Source of the DNA: Planctomycetales bacterium
GTDB taxonomy: Bacteria > Planctomycetota > Planctomycetia > Isosphaerales > Isosphaeraceae
DNA length: 64,000 nucleotides
Assembly: GCA_027449865.1 (NCBI GenBank)
Contig: DAIDKV010000009.1
Location: 1-64,000, forward strand
Reading direction: 5' to 3'
Positions 24,155 through 33,695 of the stretch are shown piece by piece (within the stretch, counting starts at the first letter, position 1; every line of letters begins with the position of its first letter). A program made the translations under genes and the position numbers. The notes beneath the pieces are model-generated. The model saw only the letters and a program-made list of their open reading frames with translations. It ran no database searches and was not told the DNA's origin.

Positions 24155-24497
24155 CCTAATATTAGTTATTGCGTCGAGGGGAATGAGAAGGCCCCTCGCT
24201 CCGAGAGAAGATCTGGAAATTGGGCAGGTCGCTCATGGGGCGGCTTCGCGATCCCGGTGCGCGCCGGGGTTCTCGTGGGCGCTCGATGATGGTCCCATTT
24301 CCGGTCGAGGTCATGCCTGGCGCCCCGTCGGCCGAGCTAACCGGCCAGATATTTGCGGGTGAGTCCCTGAGGCGAACGAGCGGTTGCGATCAGGGGCGTC
24401 CTGGCCACCGGCCCATGTCTGGCCCAGGTGGAAGAGGCCACCTGGCTCGGTGCTTTTCTCCCGTTTCCTTGTTCATTCCGTGCGGAAGGGTTGTGCC
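24155..24497. promoter_or_regulatory. divergent intergenic region with a hairpin before a DUF1559 gene
   Basis: The region separates the leftward XylR-type gene and the rightward DUF1559 gene. A perfect inverted repeat CCAGGTGG (24424-24431) and CCACCTGG (24438-24445) with a six-base loop lies 53 bases before the DUF1559 start; it could be an operator or mRNA hairpin. A GGAAGGG ribosome binding site (24484-24490) precedes the ATG. No recognisable riboswitch was seen. Confidence 0.45.
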
Positions 24498-25589
24498 ATG
24501 AGATCGAGGCTACGCAGCGGTTTCACGCTGATTGAGCTCCTGGTGGTGATCGCGATCATCGCCGTGCTGATCGCCCTGTTGCTTCCAGCCGTGCAGGCGG
24601 CACGCGAGGCGGCCCGCCGCGCGCAGTGTACGAACAACCTGAAGCAGTTCGGCATTGCGATGCACAATTATCATACCTCGAACGATACGTTCCCGATGGG
24701 GGCCTCGCTTTGCTACTACAATTATGGCGGGGGCTATCCCTGCACGACCTGGAATAACTGGTCGGCGCACGCCATGATGCTAGGTTACCTGGAGCAGACG
24801 GCGCTTTACAACGCGATTAATTTTAACATGGAAGGTCGAGGGAGCGACTACGCGAGCGCCGCGAACTCAACGGCGTACAACGCCAAGATCAAGGTGTTCA
24901 TTTGCCCTTCCGACCCGAACGGCGGGATTGTCAACGACAACTGCTATTATGGGAGTGTCGGGCCGACGACGAACGCGGGGAGCGATACGCCGCCCCGGCC
25001 GACGGCGCCGGCCTGCCCGGGCGGGTTCGCCGATCCGACCTCGGGCGTGTTTGCCTTCCGGATGTCGTACAGCATTGCGGCGATCACCGACGGGACCTCG
25101 AACACGGTGGCGTTTTCCGAGGGCCGGGCGGGTCCGACCGGGGCGGCGGCCGTTCCCGGTGCGATGATCATGGGCGCGGGGCTTTCGGGTATGGCGTACT
25201 TCCTCAATGCCAACCAGAACTCCCAGCTCGTGCTGAACGACCTTCAGACCTGCACCACGAAGTTTCTCAACCCCTCGAATCTGGGGAACATCTCGGTCGG
25301 CCACGGCCACGACTGGGGAATCGGCGGCATGGGCGCGACGCTCTTTAACACGATCGCTCCGCCGAACAGCACCAACTATCCCTGGGCGGCCTGCCGGACC
25401 GATTGTAACGGCGGCTGCGACGGGGCCAGCATGGACTATTCCAACGCCCAGAGCTATCACCCGGGCGGCGTGAATACGCTTCTGGCCGATGGCAGCGTCC
25501 GGTTCGTCAAGAGTTCCATCAATCAGTATACCTGGTGGTCGCTGGGAAGCCGCGCCGGCGGTGAGGTCATCGACGCCAGTAGCTATTGA
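24498..25589 (+). CDS. DUF1559 protein with prepilin-type N-terminus
   Basis: A 363-residue pseudopilin-like protein, the second of its family in the window. The leader MRSRLRSG precedes [20 protein letters not shown]. The DUF1559 body has [37 protein letters not shown] and the C-terminal [20 protein letters not shown] motif. Several paired Cys residues in the central part ([23 protein letters not shown]) could form disulfides outside the cell. The start is fixed by the leader and a GGAAGGG site. It is apparently monocistronic, ending at a strong hairpin between convergent genes. Confidence 0.94.
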   Translation: MRSRLRSGFTLIELLVVIAIIAVLIALLLPAVQAAREAARRAQCTNNLKQFGIAMHNYHTSNDTFPMGASLCYYNYGGGYPCTTWNNWSAHAMMLGYLEQTALYNAINFNMEGRGSDYASAANSTAYNAKIKVFICPSDPNGGIVNDNCYYGSVGPTTNAGSDTPPRPTAPACPGGFADPTSGVFAFRMSYSIAAITDGTSNTVAFSEGRAGPTGAAAVPGAMIMGAGLSGMAYFLNANQNSQLVLNDLQTCTTKFLNPSNLGNISVGHGHDWGIGGMGATLFNTIAPPNSTNYPWAACRTDCNGGCDGASMDYSNAQSYHPGGVNTLLADGSVRFVKSSINQYTWWSLGSRAGGEVIDASSY

Positions 25590-25600
25590 GGAACGAGGGA

Positions 25601-25632
25601 GATCGGACGGTTCCACGCGGGGCCGTCCGATC
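25601..25632. terminator. 10-bp hairpin between convergent genes
   Basis: GATCGGACGG (25601-25610) pairs perfectly with CCGTCCGATC (25623-25632) around a 12-base loop, 12 bases past the DUF1559 stop and 30 bases before the end of the convergent debranching-enzyme gene. No T-run follows on either side, so intrinsic termination is uncertain; it may protect 3' ends instead. Confidence 0.5.
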
Positions 25633-25661
25633 CGGTTCCGAGGGCGAGATCGCCGGCCGCG

Positions 25662-27728
25662 CTACGCGGGACGATCGGCGGTCTTGTTCCAGGCGCGGAG
25701 AACCTCGGCGACGCTCCAGGCCTGCGCGACGCACCCCCTGGGTGTAAACGGCGGCTCGGCGTCGAAGATTTCGCTGATCGTTCCAAGGGCGCCCTCGTCG
25801 AGGTGAGGGCGGAATCCTTCGAGGAAGGCGCGGGCGCCGACGCGGTCGCCCGGATGAACCTTCAGCCAGGCATCGACGAACGGCCCGATGAGCCAGGCCC
25901 AGACCGTTCCCTGGTGGTAGGCGGCGTCGCGCGCCCGAAGGTCGCCGAAATAACGGGGCTTGTAGTCGGGATGTCCCGGCGCCAGGGAGCGGAGGCCCAC
26001 CGGCGTGAGGAGATCGCGACGAACCGCCTTCAGGACGGGCTCCCATCGCGATCGGTCGAGGATCTCGTGATCGAGGGCGATCGCGAAGAGTTGATTCGGC
26101 CGGCAGGCGGGATCGTCGCCGTTCTCGCCGTCGACCACGTCGAGCAGGTGGCCGCCGGCTTCGTACCAGAACCGGGCGTTGAAGGAAGCGCAGGCGCGAT
26201 CGGCGTGCTCGGCGTAGCGCGAGGCTTCCTCGGAGCCTCGAAGCTCGCGGACCCATCCTTCCAGCAGCTTCAGAGCGTTGTACCAGAGGGCGTTCAGCTC
26301 GACGGCCTTTCCGCGGCGGGGAGTGACGACCCATCCGTCGACCTTGGCGTCCATCCAGGTCAGTTGATAGCCCTCGGCACCCTGACACAGGAGGCCGTCA
26401 GCCGGGTCGACACCGATGCCGAACCGAGTTCCCTCGATGTGGCGATCGGCGATCTCGACGAGGTTTGGCAGGATGGTCGCGAGGGTTTCGCGATCGTCGG
26501 TGGTCTGCACGTAGCGATGGAGGGCGTGAAAGAACCACAGTGAGGCGTCGGCAGTGTGATAGAGGCCGTGGGTTTCGCCCTCGGGGAACATGTTCGGGAT
26601 CAGGCCGTCGCGGATGTAATGCGCGAAGGTACGCAGGATGAACTCGGCCTCCGTGGTCCGGCCGGTCGCGAGTGTGAGTCCTTCGAGGCTGATCATCGTG
26701 TCGCGGCCCCAGTCGGTGAACCAGTGGTAGCCGGCGATCACGGTGCGGATGTCCTCGCCAGCGGCCTGGGCGCGGGCGGCGTCCTGCACGCGGCCGGCGG
26801 GCTTGATGAGGAACTGGTCGGCGGCCAGCACCAGCTCGGCGTGGAAGCCGTCCTCTCCCGGGTGATTGTGGCGGGCGAGCTTCACCAGGCGCGAGCGTCG
26901 ACGCCGCTCGGCTCGATGCGCTTCCGGGAACGGCATCGCGCGCATCGTCTCCCACGACTCGGACGAGGCGACCAGAACCACCGGCTGTTCGCGAGAAAGC
27001 TCCGCGTGGAAGAACCCGGGGCTCCACTGGTCGCCGATGGACGGATACCCGCGCTGAGCCTCCAGTCGGAACCGGATCTCGGTGGAACGCGCCGTGTCGA
27101 GAGTGAAGGCGGGGTCTCGGCCGTCGAGAAACATCCGAAGCGGTGGGATCGGTCCGGCGACCGAGACCTCGTAGCGTCCGTCCCAGGCGGTGAAGCGGTA
27201 GGGACCGGGATGGGGCGTGTCGACGGGCGCGTCGTGCGATCGAAAATGCACGAGCGGACGAAGCTGGATCTGGACACCCGTTGCCTCACCCTCGACGACC
27301 TGATAGGCGAGGTAAACCGTGTTCTGGAGGTGCGGGATCACCAGCCTCTTCTCCAGGACAAAGTCGCCGCAATCGAACCGCCAGATGGGCAATCCGGCGT
27401 CGAGCCGGAACGAATCGATCCGGCACTCGGACCGTCGCGAAGGTCGACCGGCCAGGTTTTCGGAGCCCATCGCGACCGATCGGCCGTCGGCGTAGGTCAG
27501 CCGCTCGACAAGCTGGTTGAGCAGGATCGTCCGGCCGAGAGGGGCGGGCAAGGCGGCGATAAGCAGGCCGTGATATCTTCGGGTCGGCAACCCGCAGAGC
27601 GTTCCCGAGGCATATCCGCCAAGTCCGTTGGTGAGGATCCACTCGCGAAGGTCCTCGGCATCGGCCGGGCTTCCCTCCTCGGGCGAGAGCTGGCAGGGGT
27701 CGTCGATGGTCCGGATGAGGTTTGGCAT
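25662..27728 (-). CDS. glycogen debranching enzyme (amylo-alpha-1,6-glucosidase type)
   Basis: A 688-residue cytoplasmic enzyme hydrolysing alpha-1,6 branches in glycogen-like glucans. The N-terminal debranching domain starts REWILTNGLGGYASGTLCGL, PTRRYHGLLIAALPAPLGRT. The (alpha/alpha)6 catalytic domain has IAGYHWFTDWGRDTMISLEG, LIPNMFPEGETHGLYHTADA and PNQLFAIALDHEIL, ending in YHQGTVWAWLIGPFVDAWLK. This is the GH133-like bacterial/archaeal type and not the GlgX isoamylase type. It starts 23 bases after the stop of the trehalohydrolase gene, so the two form an operon for alpha-glucan breakdown. A CGGAG site lies eight bases before the ATG. Confidence 0.9.
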   Translation of the reverse strand: MPNLIRTIDDPCQLSPEEGSPADAEDLREWILTNGLGGYASGTLCGLPTRRYHGLLIAALPAPLGRTILLNQLVERLTYADGRSVAMGSENLAGRPSRRSECRIDSFRLDAGLPIWRFDCGDFVLEKRLVIPHLQNTVYLAYQVVEGEATGVQIQLRPLVHFRSHDAPVDTPHPGPYRFTAWDGRYEVSVAGPIPPLRMFLDGRDPAFTLDTARSTEIRFRLEAQRGYPSIGDQWSPGFFHAELSREQPVVLVASSESWETMRAMPFPEAHRAERRRRSRLVKLARHNHPGEDGFHAELVLAADQFLIKPAGRVQDAARAQAAGEDIRTVIAGYHWFTDWGRDTMISLEGLTLATGRTTEAEFILRTFAHYIRDGLIPNMFPEGETHGLYHTADASLWFFHALHRYVQTTDDRETLATILPNLVEIADRHIEGTRFGIGVDPADGLLCQGAEGYQLTWMDAKVDGWVVTPRRGKAVELNALWYNALKLLEGWVRELRGSEEASRYAEHADRACASFNARFWYEAGGHLLDVVDGENGDDPACRPNQLFAIALDHEILDRSRWEPVLKAVRRDLLTPVGLRSLAPGHPDYKPRYFGDLRARDAAYHQGTVWAWLIGPFVDAWLKVHPGDRVGARAFLEGFRPHLDEGALGTISEIFDAEPPFTPRGCVAQAWSVAEVLRAWNKTADRPA

Positions 27729-27751
27729 ATGGTAGCTCCGTCGCGGTCGAA

Positions 27752-29728
27752 TCAGGCGGTGCCGGGCGGATCGCGGTGCTCGTCGGCGTCGCTCGGCGCC
27801 GGCTGCAAAAGGAGCGCCGAGTGCGCGGGCAGGCGCCAGTTATGCGTCTCCGACTCGGGCTCGGCCGAGCCGGATCCGCCGTAGCGCGGGTCTTCGCTCG
27901 ACCAGAGGATGCGCCATCGATGGCCCTCAGGCGGGGCCAGGAGCGGTTCCGCGACAACGGGCAGGTGAAGCTCGGTCCCCAGGTTCGCCACCAGGAGGCG
28001 GTCATTCCCCTGCCCCTCGGGATCGAACCACCGGAGGGTGATCGCCTCGGGCCCGAGTACCGCGCCGTCGACTCCACCGGGGCGGCTCCCCGCTCGGATC
28101 GTGGTGTCGTCTCGGCGAAGGCGGAGCAAGTCGCGATGCAGCGTGAGAGATTCGGCATGCTCGCCGTGATCGCGTTCGGAGGGGTCGAGCTTCGAATGTT
28201 CGAATGTGGATCGATCGGCGGGATGAGCGATCCTGCGTTGCATTTCGGGCGTCGCGAGGTTGGGGAACTGGCCGAGGAATTCCTTCCGGCCGCGGTCCAT
28301 CTCGTCGGCCTTCTCGGGAGCCTGGTCGCTGAAATACTGGAAGAGTTTCGAGGCCGACCACTCCTGCCCCTGGAAGAGCAGCGGCGTGGCCGGGCCGATA
28401 AGCTGCATCGCCGTGACGGCGCGGAACCGGCCGGGCGAGGTCAGCTCGTGGAGCCGGCGGCCGGTTCCGGTGTTGGCGATCTGATCGTGGTTTTGAAGGT
28501 AGTTGACGAAGGCCCAGGGCGGGACATCCAGCGCGGGCGTTCCGCGCCTCTTGCCCTGCCGGAGGTTCCATTGCCCCTGGTAGAGCCACCCTCGCCTGAG
28601 AGCCGAGACGAGTTCCTGGGGCGTTCCGAGATAGTCGCCGAGGTAACCCTCGCGTCGGCCGGTCGTCGCGACCCGGGCGACGTGGTGGAAGTCGTCGCTC
28701 CAGAGCATGTCGTACCCGAGACCGCCGCGGTTCGGGTCGCGGAGAAACCGGGCGTGCTGCGACTCGTTCTCGCCGACGATCAGCAGACGACGACCGGCGG
28801 CGGCCTCTCGCATCCGCCTCGCGATCGCGCCGACAATGTGGTCGGGGCTGGTGTCGTAGAGCGACTGCGTGGCGTCGATCCGGGCACCGTCGAGGTGGAA
28901 CTCGTCGGCCCAGTAGGCGGCGTTGGAGGTGAAGTAGTCGCGAACGGGCCCCGAGCCCGCATCATCGAAGTTCGGCGAGTCGCCCCACTCTGACTTATGC
29001 TTCCGTGAGAAGAAGACATCGGAAAACTCGGCGAACATCTCACCGCCGGGCCCCAGATGGTTGTAGACGAGGTCCAGAATCACGGCGAGCCCCAGCGAGT
29101 GAGCCCGGTCGACGAATCGTCGGAAATCGTCGGGAGTTCCGTAGCCGCGGAACGGGGCGAAGAGGAGGACGCCGTCGTAACCCCATCCGAACTCGCCGCG
29201 GAACTCGGAGACGGGCATGACCTCGATGACCGTCACGCCGAGATCGGCCAGGTAGGCGAGTTGCTCGGTCGCCGAGGCCCAGGTTCCCTCCGGTGTGAAG
29301 GTGCCGACATGCAGCTCGTAAAGGACCTGCCCCTCGGGCGAGCGGAGACCCGGCCAGTCGCCGTCGGTCCATCGGAAGGCCGAGGGATCGACCACCTCCG
29401 AGGGGCCGTCGAGCCCTTCGGGCTGGAATCGCGAGGCGGGATCCGGCCGCGCCAGGCCGTTCGAGCCGCCAAGCCGGAAGAGATAGCGCGTCCCAACACC
29501 GGCCTCGGGGACCAGCCCGGAGAAGTAGCCCTCGGCCTCGCGGTCGAGGGAGACCGTTCGACCCTCGCCAGGTCCGGATCGCAGGATGACCTCAACCGAT
29601 CGATGACGGGTCGCCCAGACCCGGAAATGCACGCCGCCCGAGGCGACGACCTCCGCGCCGATCGGCATCCTCCGCGCCCGGCCACGTTCCCCGGCCTGAT
29701 CTCGATGCCGATTCGCCCCTGTGTCCAT
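27752..29728 (-). CDS. treZ: malto-oligosyltrehalose trehalohydrolase (GH13)
   Basis: A 658-residue alpha-amylase-family enzyme that releases trehalose from maltooligosyl trehalose. The N-terminal beta-domain opens MPIGAEVVASGGVHFRVWAT. The barrel carries the GH13 regions LDLVYNHLGPGG, the nucleophile Asp in LDGARIDATQSLYD, the acid/base Glu in LLIVGENESQHA and the transition-state Asp in YLQNHDQIANTG. YELHVGTFTPEGTWASATEQ is typical for TreZ and GlgB relatives. The ATG at 29728 has AGGGG seven bases upstream; ATG at 29668 matches the common family start. The partner TreY is not in the window, so the trehalose route is incomplete here; a branching or debranching role is an alternative. Confidence 0.85.
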   Translation of the reverse strand: MDTGANRHRDQAGERGRARRMPIGAEVVASGGVHFRVWATRHRSVEVILRSGPGEGRTVSLDREAEGYFSGLVPEAGVGTRYLFRLGGSNGLARPDPASRFQPEGLDGPSEVVDPSAFRWTDGDWPGLRSPEGQVLYELHVGTFTPEGTWASATEQLAYLADLGVTVIEVMPVSEFRGEFGWGYDGVLLFAPFRGYGTPDDFRRFVDRAHSLGLAVILDLVYNHLGPGGEMFAEFSDVFFSRKHKSEWGDSPNFDDAGSGPVRDYFTSNAAYWADEFHLDGARIDATQSLYDTSPDHIVGAIARRMREAAAGRRLLIVGENESQHARFLRDPNRGGLGYDMLWSDDFHHVARVATTGRREGYLGDYLGTPQELVSALRRGWLYQGQWNLRQGKRRGTPALDVPPWAFVNYLQNHDQIANTGTGRRLHELTSPGRFRAVTAMQLIGPATPLLFQGQEWSASKLFQYFSDQAPEKADEMDRGRKEFLGQFPNLATPEMQRRIAHPADRSTFEHSKLDPSERDHGEHAESLTLHRDLLRLRRDDTTIRAGSRPGGVDGAVLGPEAITLRWFDPEGQGNDRLLVANLGTELHLPVVAEPLLAPPEGHRWRILWSSEDPRYGGSGSAEPESETHNWRLPAHSALLLQPAPSDADEHRDPPGTA

Positions 29729-29784
29729 CTTCGACCCCTATCGTCCGGCGCGGCGAGACTCACGCGAGCGCCGCGCATGGCTCT

Positions 29785-32307
29785 TCATCGAGCTTCATGG
29801 CAAATCGGGTGCCGATTCGGGGCGATTCGGGCTCGATGGAGAGTTAACGGAAAAGGCGATGGGGCGGCGGATCGGATGATCCACCGACGAATGGCGAATC
29901 CCAACCCGAGCAAGGTCGAGACGATCGAGAGAGCCAGTCCGGCCGCCAGGCCGGGTGGCTGGTATCGCATCGCGACGATGTGCCGGCCCGGGTCTGGGAG
30001 CGGGACGACACGATGGGCGATGTCGCCCCGAAGCACCGGGGCCGGTCGCCCGTCGACCGTGGCCGACCAACCAGGCATCCAGGTGGATGCGACGACGAGC
30101 AGTCCAGGCGCCTCGGTGTCGACGCGGAAGGTCGGGCGATCGGGATCGGTCGAGATCCACGAGGCCGCGGCGAACGGCTGCCGGGGACCAGGCGGGAGGC
30201 CGGCCATGGGGTCGGTGGACATCACGACCGTCCGGCGCGGGTCGAGTTCGGCGAGCGCGGGGAGAGCCACGCCCGGTTGATCCGGGAGCACGGTCGCGCC
30301 TGGGACGACGTAGGCGCCCGGCATCGCGAACGGATTGCGCTGGATCACGAACCGGGAACCATTCGCGATTCCCTCGGCCGCGACCGGCCAGGGCGGATCC
30401 GCCTCGACACGGTCCGAGACGAGGAAGGCGACGCCCATCCGGTCGAGAACCGCGCGTCGGATGCGGCGCCAGGCGGCCCTGGCCTCGGGACTGAGCCGGC
30501 GCTCCGACATCGGCCGGACGTGTGAGGCAATCGGATAAAGGGTCTCGTAGAGTGTGGAGGCGTGATCGATCTGGAAGGTGTCGCCGATGTTGGTCTTTTC
30601 GATCCCGGCGCGGGTCGCGGGGAGATCGCCGTAGAAGGCGTCGCGGGCCTTGATCCGGACGGCGGGCCGCGGTTGTTCCCCGGCGGCGTTGAGGCGATCG
30701 ATCGCCTCGCCGATGGGGTCGGGGCCGACGAACCGCGAGGCCGGCGCGACGCGGAGCATCGACGACCCATAAGCGGTCAGCTCGGCGAGAGCCAGCAGCC
30801 CGATCGAGGCCGCGATGGCTGGACGTCGACTCGCCGCGATCGGCCGGCATCCGACCGCGATCAGGACGCCGAGGACACCCGAGGCCGCCCAGAATCGCGG
30901 GTCGCCCAGGACACGAGCCGAGGCCAGGCCGGCGCGTCCGGAAGGTGGCGATGGCGGCCGGTCAAAGTTCGTGGATGAGAGCGTCGGTCGATGGGTCGGA
31001 CGCACGAACGAGAGCGCGACCAGGAGGACGATCACGAGGGCTCCCGCGGTGCCGATCCGGCGTCCGAGCCGGCGCCAGTCCGGGGTGCTGGCGAACTGCT
31101 GGCGCCAGGTCTCCACTCCGAGGCCGACGAGCACGGCGGCGGCCAGGTTGGCGAGGAAGAGAGAGCGGGCCGCGACCCGGATCAATCCGACACCTGGGAT
31201 CGTGGAACAGGCGAGCGGATAGAGGCCCATCGGTCGGCCTCCCGCGAAGACGACGGCGATCAGAAGCAGTACGAGCCAGCCGCGGACCCGTCGGCGGTCG
31301 GGATATCGGCAGGCGCCGACAACCGCGAGGGTCATCGGCACCAGGCCAATCGAGAAGACGCTTTCCCAGTAATTATCATCGCCGAAGTAGTCGGAGGGTC
31401 CGCCCAGGGCCTCGGGGTCAAGGCACTGGAAGAGGCTCAAAATGCTGATGTGATAGCGTCTCGGGATGCCGTCGGAGCCCGGCAGGTGGCCGCGGAGCAG
31501 CCAGGGCCGGGCGAGGAGCTGAGGACCGATGTCGACACCGGCCATTCCGATCGAGATGACGAGCGATGCGAGCCAGGCGAAGGCCCGTCGAGGACCGCCC
31601 GACTTGCGGGCGAGGACGGCATCGGCGACCGACCAGCCCGAGAGGGCCAGGACGAGCAGGAGCCATTCTTGCGGGTGACCCGTGAGGAAGGTTAGCGTGA
31701 GGATCGGCGCGACCAGGAGCCCGCGTGGTTTTCTCTCGAGCAGGCCGTGAAAGGTCCAGAAGGCCCAGGGATACCAGCAGGCCGCCCAGACGTGGGGATA
31801 GTGCCCCTCGAAGGTGTGGGCGAGCAGGTAGGGCGAGGCCTGGTAGACGCCCGCCGCGACCGTGGACGCCCATCGGCCGGCGCCCGTCGATCGCAAGAGG
31901 AGGTAGGTTCCCAGACCGCCCCAGAGCAGGTGCGCGATCGTGATCCAGCCGAGCGCGGATGGGGTTTTCAGCCGCCAGACGAGCCAGGCCGGCGGGTACA
32001 GGAGACCGGCCTGCGGGTTGCCCACGAGCGGACGACCGCCGAACCCGCGCGAGTCCCAGGTGGGGATGTGGCCGAACGCCTCGATCCGGCGGGCGATCGA
32101 CTCGTGATGCGGCAGGAAGAGAAAGGTCAGGTCGTTGCCGATGGGGCGAGGGTCGCCCCGGTTGGCGAAGTCGACGCTGGGCCGGTCGGGGTCGACGATC
32201 AGGCCCGACGGATCGACGATCAGGCGCGCGAAGCCGATCGCCGCCAGGATCAGGAGCGCGGCCACCGGAAGGATGGACGTGGCAAGCCAGGTGCGCGGGG
32301 GCGTCAA
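29785..32307 (-). CDS. YfhO-family multi-pass membrane protein
   Basis: An 840-residue integral membrane protein of the YfhO type, which are GT-C-like proteins implicated in decorating cell-surface polymers. The first helix is LATSILPVAALLILAAIGFA. The hallmark amphipathic segment is LTFLFLPHHESIARRIEAFG, then IPTWDSRGFGGRPLVGNPQA, with the conserved Asp. About twelve membrane helices are predicted, with a soluble region at about 560-790 and a final helix near residue 795 (AAGLALSIVSTLLGLGFAIR). It has a TTG start with GGAG eight bases upstream. It begins 15 bases after the glycosyltransferase stop, placing it third in a flippase-glycosyltransferase-YfhO operon. The sugar transferred is unknown. 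Confidence 0.85.
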   Translation of the reverse strand: MTPPRTWLATSILPVAALLILAAIGFARLIVDPSGLIVDPDRPSVDFANRGDPRPIGNDLTFLFLPHHESIARRIEAFGHIPTWDSRGFGGRPLVGNPQAGLLYPPAWLVWRLKTPSALGWITIAHLLWGGLGTYLLLRSTGAGRWASTVAAGVYQASPYLLAHTFEGHYPHVWAACWYPWAFWTFHGLLERKPRGLLVAPILTLTFLTGHPQEWLLLVLALSGWSVADAVLARKSGGPRRAFAWLASLVISIGMAGVDIGPQLLARPWLLRGHLPGSDGIPRRYHISILSLFQCLDPEALGGPSDYFGDDNYWESVFSIGLVPMTLAVVGACRYPDRRRVRGWLVLLLIAVVFAGGRPMGLYPLACSTIPGVGLIRVAARSLFLANLAAAVLVGLGVETWRQQFASTPDWRRLGRRIGTAGALVIVLLVALSFVRPTHRPTLSSTNFDRPPSPPSGRAGLASARVLGDPRFWAASGVLGVLIAVGCRPIAASRRPAIAASIGLLALAELTAYGSSMLRVAPASRFVGPDPIGEAIDRLNAAGEQPRPAVRIKARDAFYGDLPATRAGIEKTNIGDTFQIDHASTLYETLYPIASHVRPMSERRLSPEARAAWRRIRRAVLDRMGVAFLVSDRVEADPPWPVAAEGIANGSRFVIQRNPFAMPGAYVVPGATVLPDQPGVALPALAELDPRRTVVMSTDPMAGLPPGPRQPFAAASWISTDPDRPTFRVDTEAPGLLVVASTWMPGWSATVDGRPAPVLRGDIAHRVVPLPDPGRHIVAMRYQPPGLAAGLALSIVSTLLGLGFAIRRWIIRSAAPSPFPLTLHRARIAPNRHPICHEAR

Positions 32308-32322
32308 TGGGGCGACTCCGGG

Positions 32323-33636
32323 TCATCGCGTCGCGTTGGAGACGTTCGAGGCGGAGCTTCGGAGCCGGGCCGAGCGTGCCAGCGCGGGCCGGTAGGTTGG
32401 GTGGTCACGTCGAGACGCCCGGGCGCGCTCGACCAGATCGAGGTAGTGCTCGATGTGCCGCGTTTCGGACCAGTCGCCGACCCTGCGTGCGTAGCCTCGA
32501 TCGGCGAGGGTCTTGCGGAGGTCGGGCTCGTGGACGATCCTACGCATCGCCGTGAGGAGTTCGACGTCGGACCGGTAGCCAAGGCCGCCGCCGCTCTGAA
32601 CGCCGGTCTCCTGGATGGCGCCGCCGCCCTCGTGGACGATCACCGGCGTTCGGACCGCGAAGGCTTCGAGGACCACGTAGCCGAAGGTCTCGGGGAAGAG
32701 CGAGGGAACAACGACGCCCCGAGCACCCCGGAAGAGCCGGGCCAGTCCCGAGCCGCCGAGCAGGCCCTCGAAGCGGACGTTGGGCAGGTCGTCGGCCATC
32801 GCCTTCAGTTCGGCCTCGAAGGGGCCGGTGCCCGCGATCCGAAGGTCGGCCTCGGGCAGGTAGCGGAGCATCGGGATGAGCTTCTGGAAGCCCTTCATCT
32901 TGACCAGCCGCCCGGCCGCGGCGAGGTAGGGTCGATCGGTCGGCTCGGGCGTCTCGTTTTCGACGCCGCGTGCCCAGCCGTCGGGAAGGAAGTACGGCAG
33001 GTGGACGAGCGGGACGAAGGCTCCGATCCCCCGCCGCTCGTGCTTCTCGAGGGCGTCGCGGCTGGGGAAGACGAGGGCGTCGAGGTGGCGGAGGCCCTCG
33101 CCCATCGCGCCGGTGAGCCGCCAGGCCTGGGGCGGACGCTTGCCGGCGAGGCAACAGGCGACGCAGTTCGGGCCGTCGCACGCCTTCTGGTCGTACTTCC
33201 AGAGCAGGTGCATCGGGCAGATGAGCCAGTGCTCATGAGCCGTCATGATCCGGGCCGCGCGCCGATTGGTTCCCAGGCTGAGGACGCCCGGTCCGCCGAC
33301 CAGCGAGATGTTGTGGAAGTGGACGACGTCGGTGGTTGGGTCATCCAGGAGTTGCCGGAGAGCGGCCTCCTTGAACCAGGGCTGTCCGGTCGCCTGGGTC
33401 GCGAGCGGCGAGAGAATGCCTCGACCGCTTTCGAGCGGGTGCAGGTGGAGCCCCGGCGGCGGGGTGTACTCGCGGAGCGGATGGTCGCCTCGGACGGAGT
33501 TGAAGGCATCGACACAGTAAAAGACGTGGACCTCGTGACCACGTCGGACGAGCGCCTGGCTAAGACGGTCGACATAGGCGGCATCCCCGCCGAAGCTGTG
33601 GGGGCCGAAGAAGGTCGTGATCATGCAGAACTTCAA
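32323..33636 (-). CDS. GT4-family glycosyltransferase
   Basis: A 437-residue cytoplasmic retaining glycosyltransferase, GT-B fold. The N-terminal Rossmann half begins MKFCMITTFFGPHSFGGDAA; the acceptor region has DVVHFHNISLVGG. The C-terminal donor half has AAAGRLVKMKGFQKL, LRIAGTGPFEAEL and the GT4 E-x7-E motif in PETFGYVVLEAFA. A Cys cluster, ICPMHLLW followed by KACDGPNCVACCLAGKR, is common in a subset of bacterial GT4 enzymes. The TTG start at 33636 is supported by AGGAGG six bases upstream; ATG at 33624 would remove the first strand. It lies between a flippase and a YfhO gene, so it probably builds a surface glycan. Confidence 0.92.
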   Translation of the reverse strand: MKFCMITTFFGPHSFGGDAAYVDRLSQALVRRGHEVHVFYCVDAFNSVRGDHPLREYTPPPGLHLHPLESGRGILSPLATQATGQPWFKEAALRQLLDDPTTDVVHFHNISLVGGPGVLSLGTNRRAARIMTAHEHWLICPMHLLWKYDQKACDGPNCVACCLAGKRPPQAWRLTGAMGEGLRHLDALVFPSRDALEKHERRGIGAFVPLVHLPYFLPDGWARGVENETPEPTDRPYLAAAGRLVKMKGFQKLIPMLRYLPEADLRIAGTGPFEAELKAMADDLPNVRFEGLLGGSGLARLFRGARGVVVPSLFPETFGYVVLEAFAVRTPVIVHEGGGAIQETGVQSGGGLGYRSDVELLTAMRRIVHEPDLRKTLADRGYARRVGDWSETRHIEHYLDLVERARASRRDHPTYRPALARSARLRSSASNVSNATR

Positions 33637-33695
33637 GGGCGCCCTCCTTGGGTTCGGTGCCAGGCGGCCGTCCTGGCCGCCGGGTTGAAGGCGAA

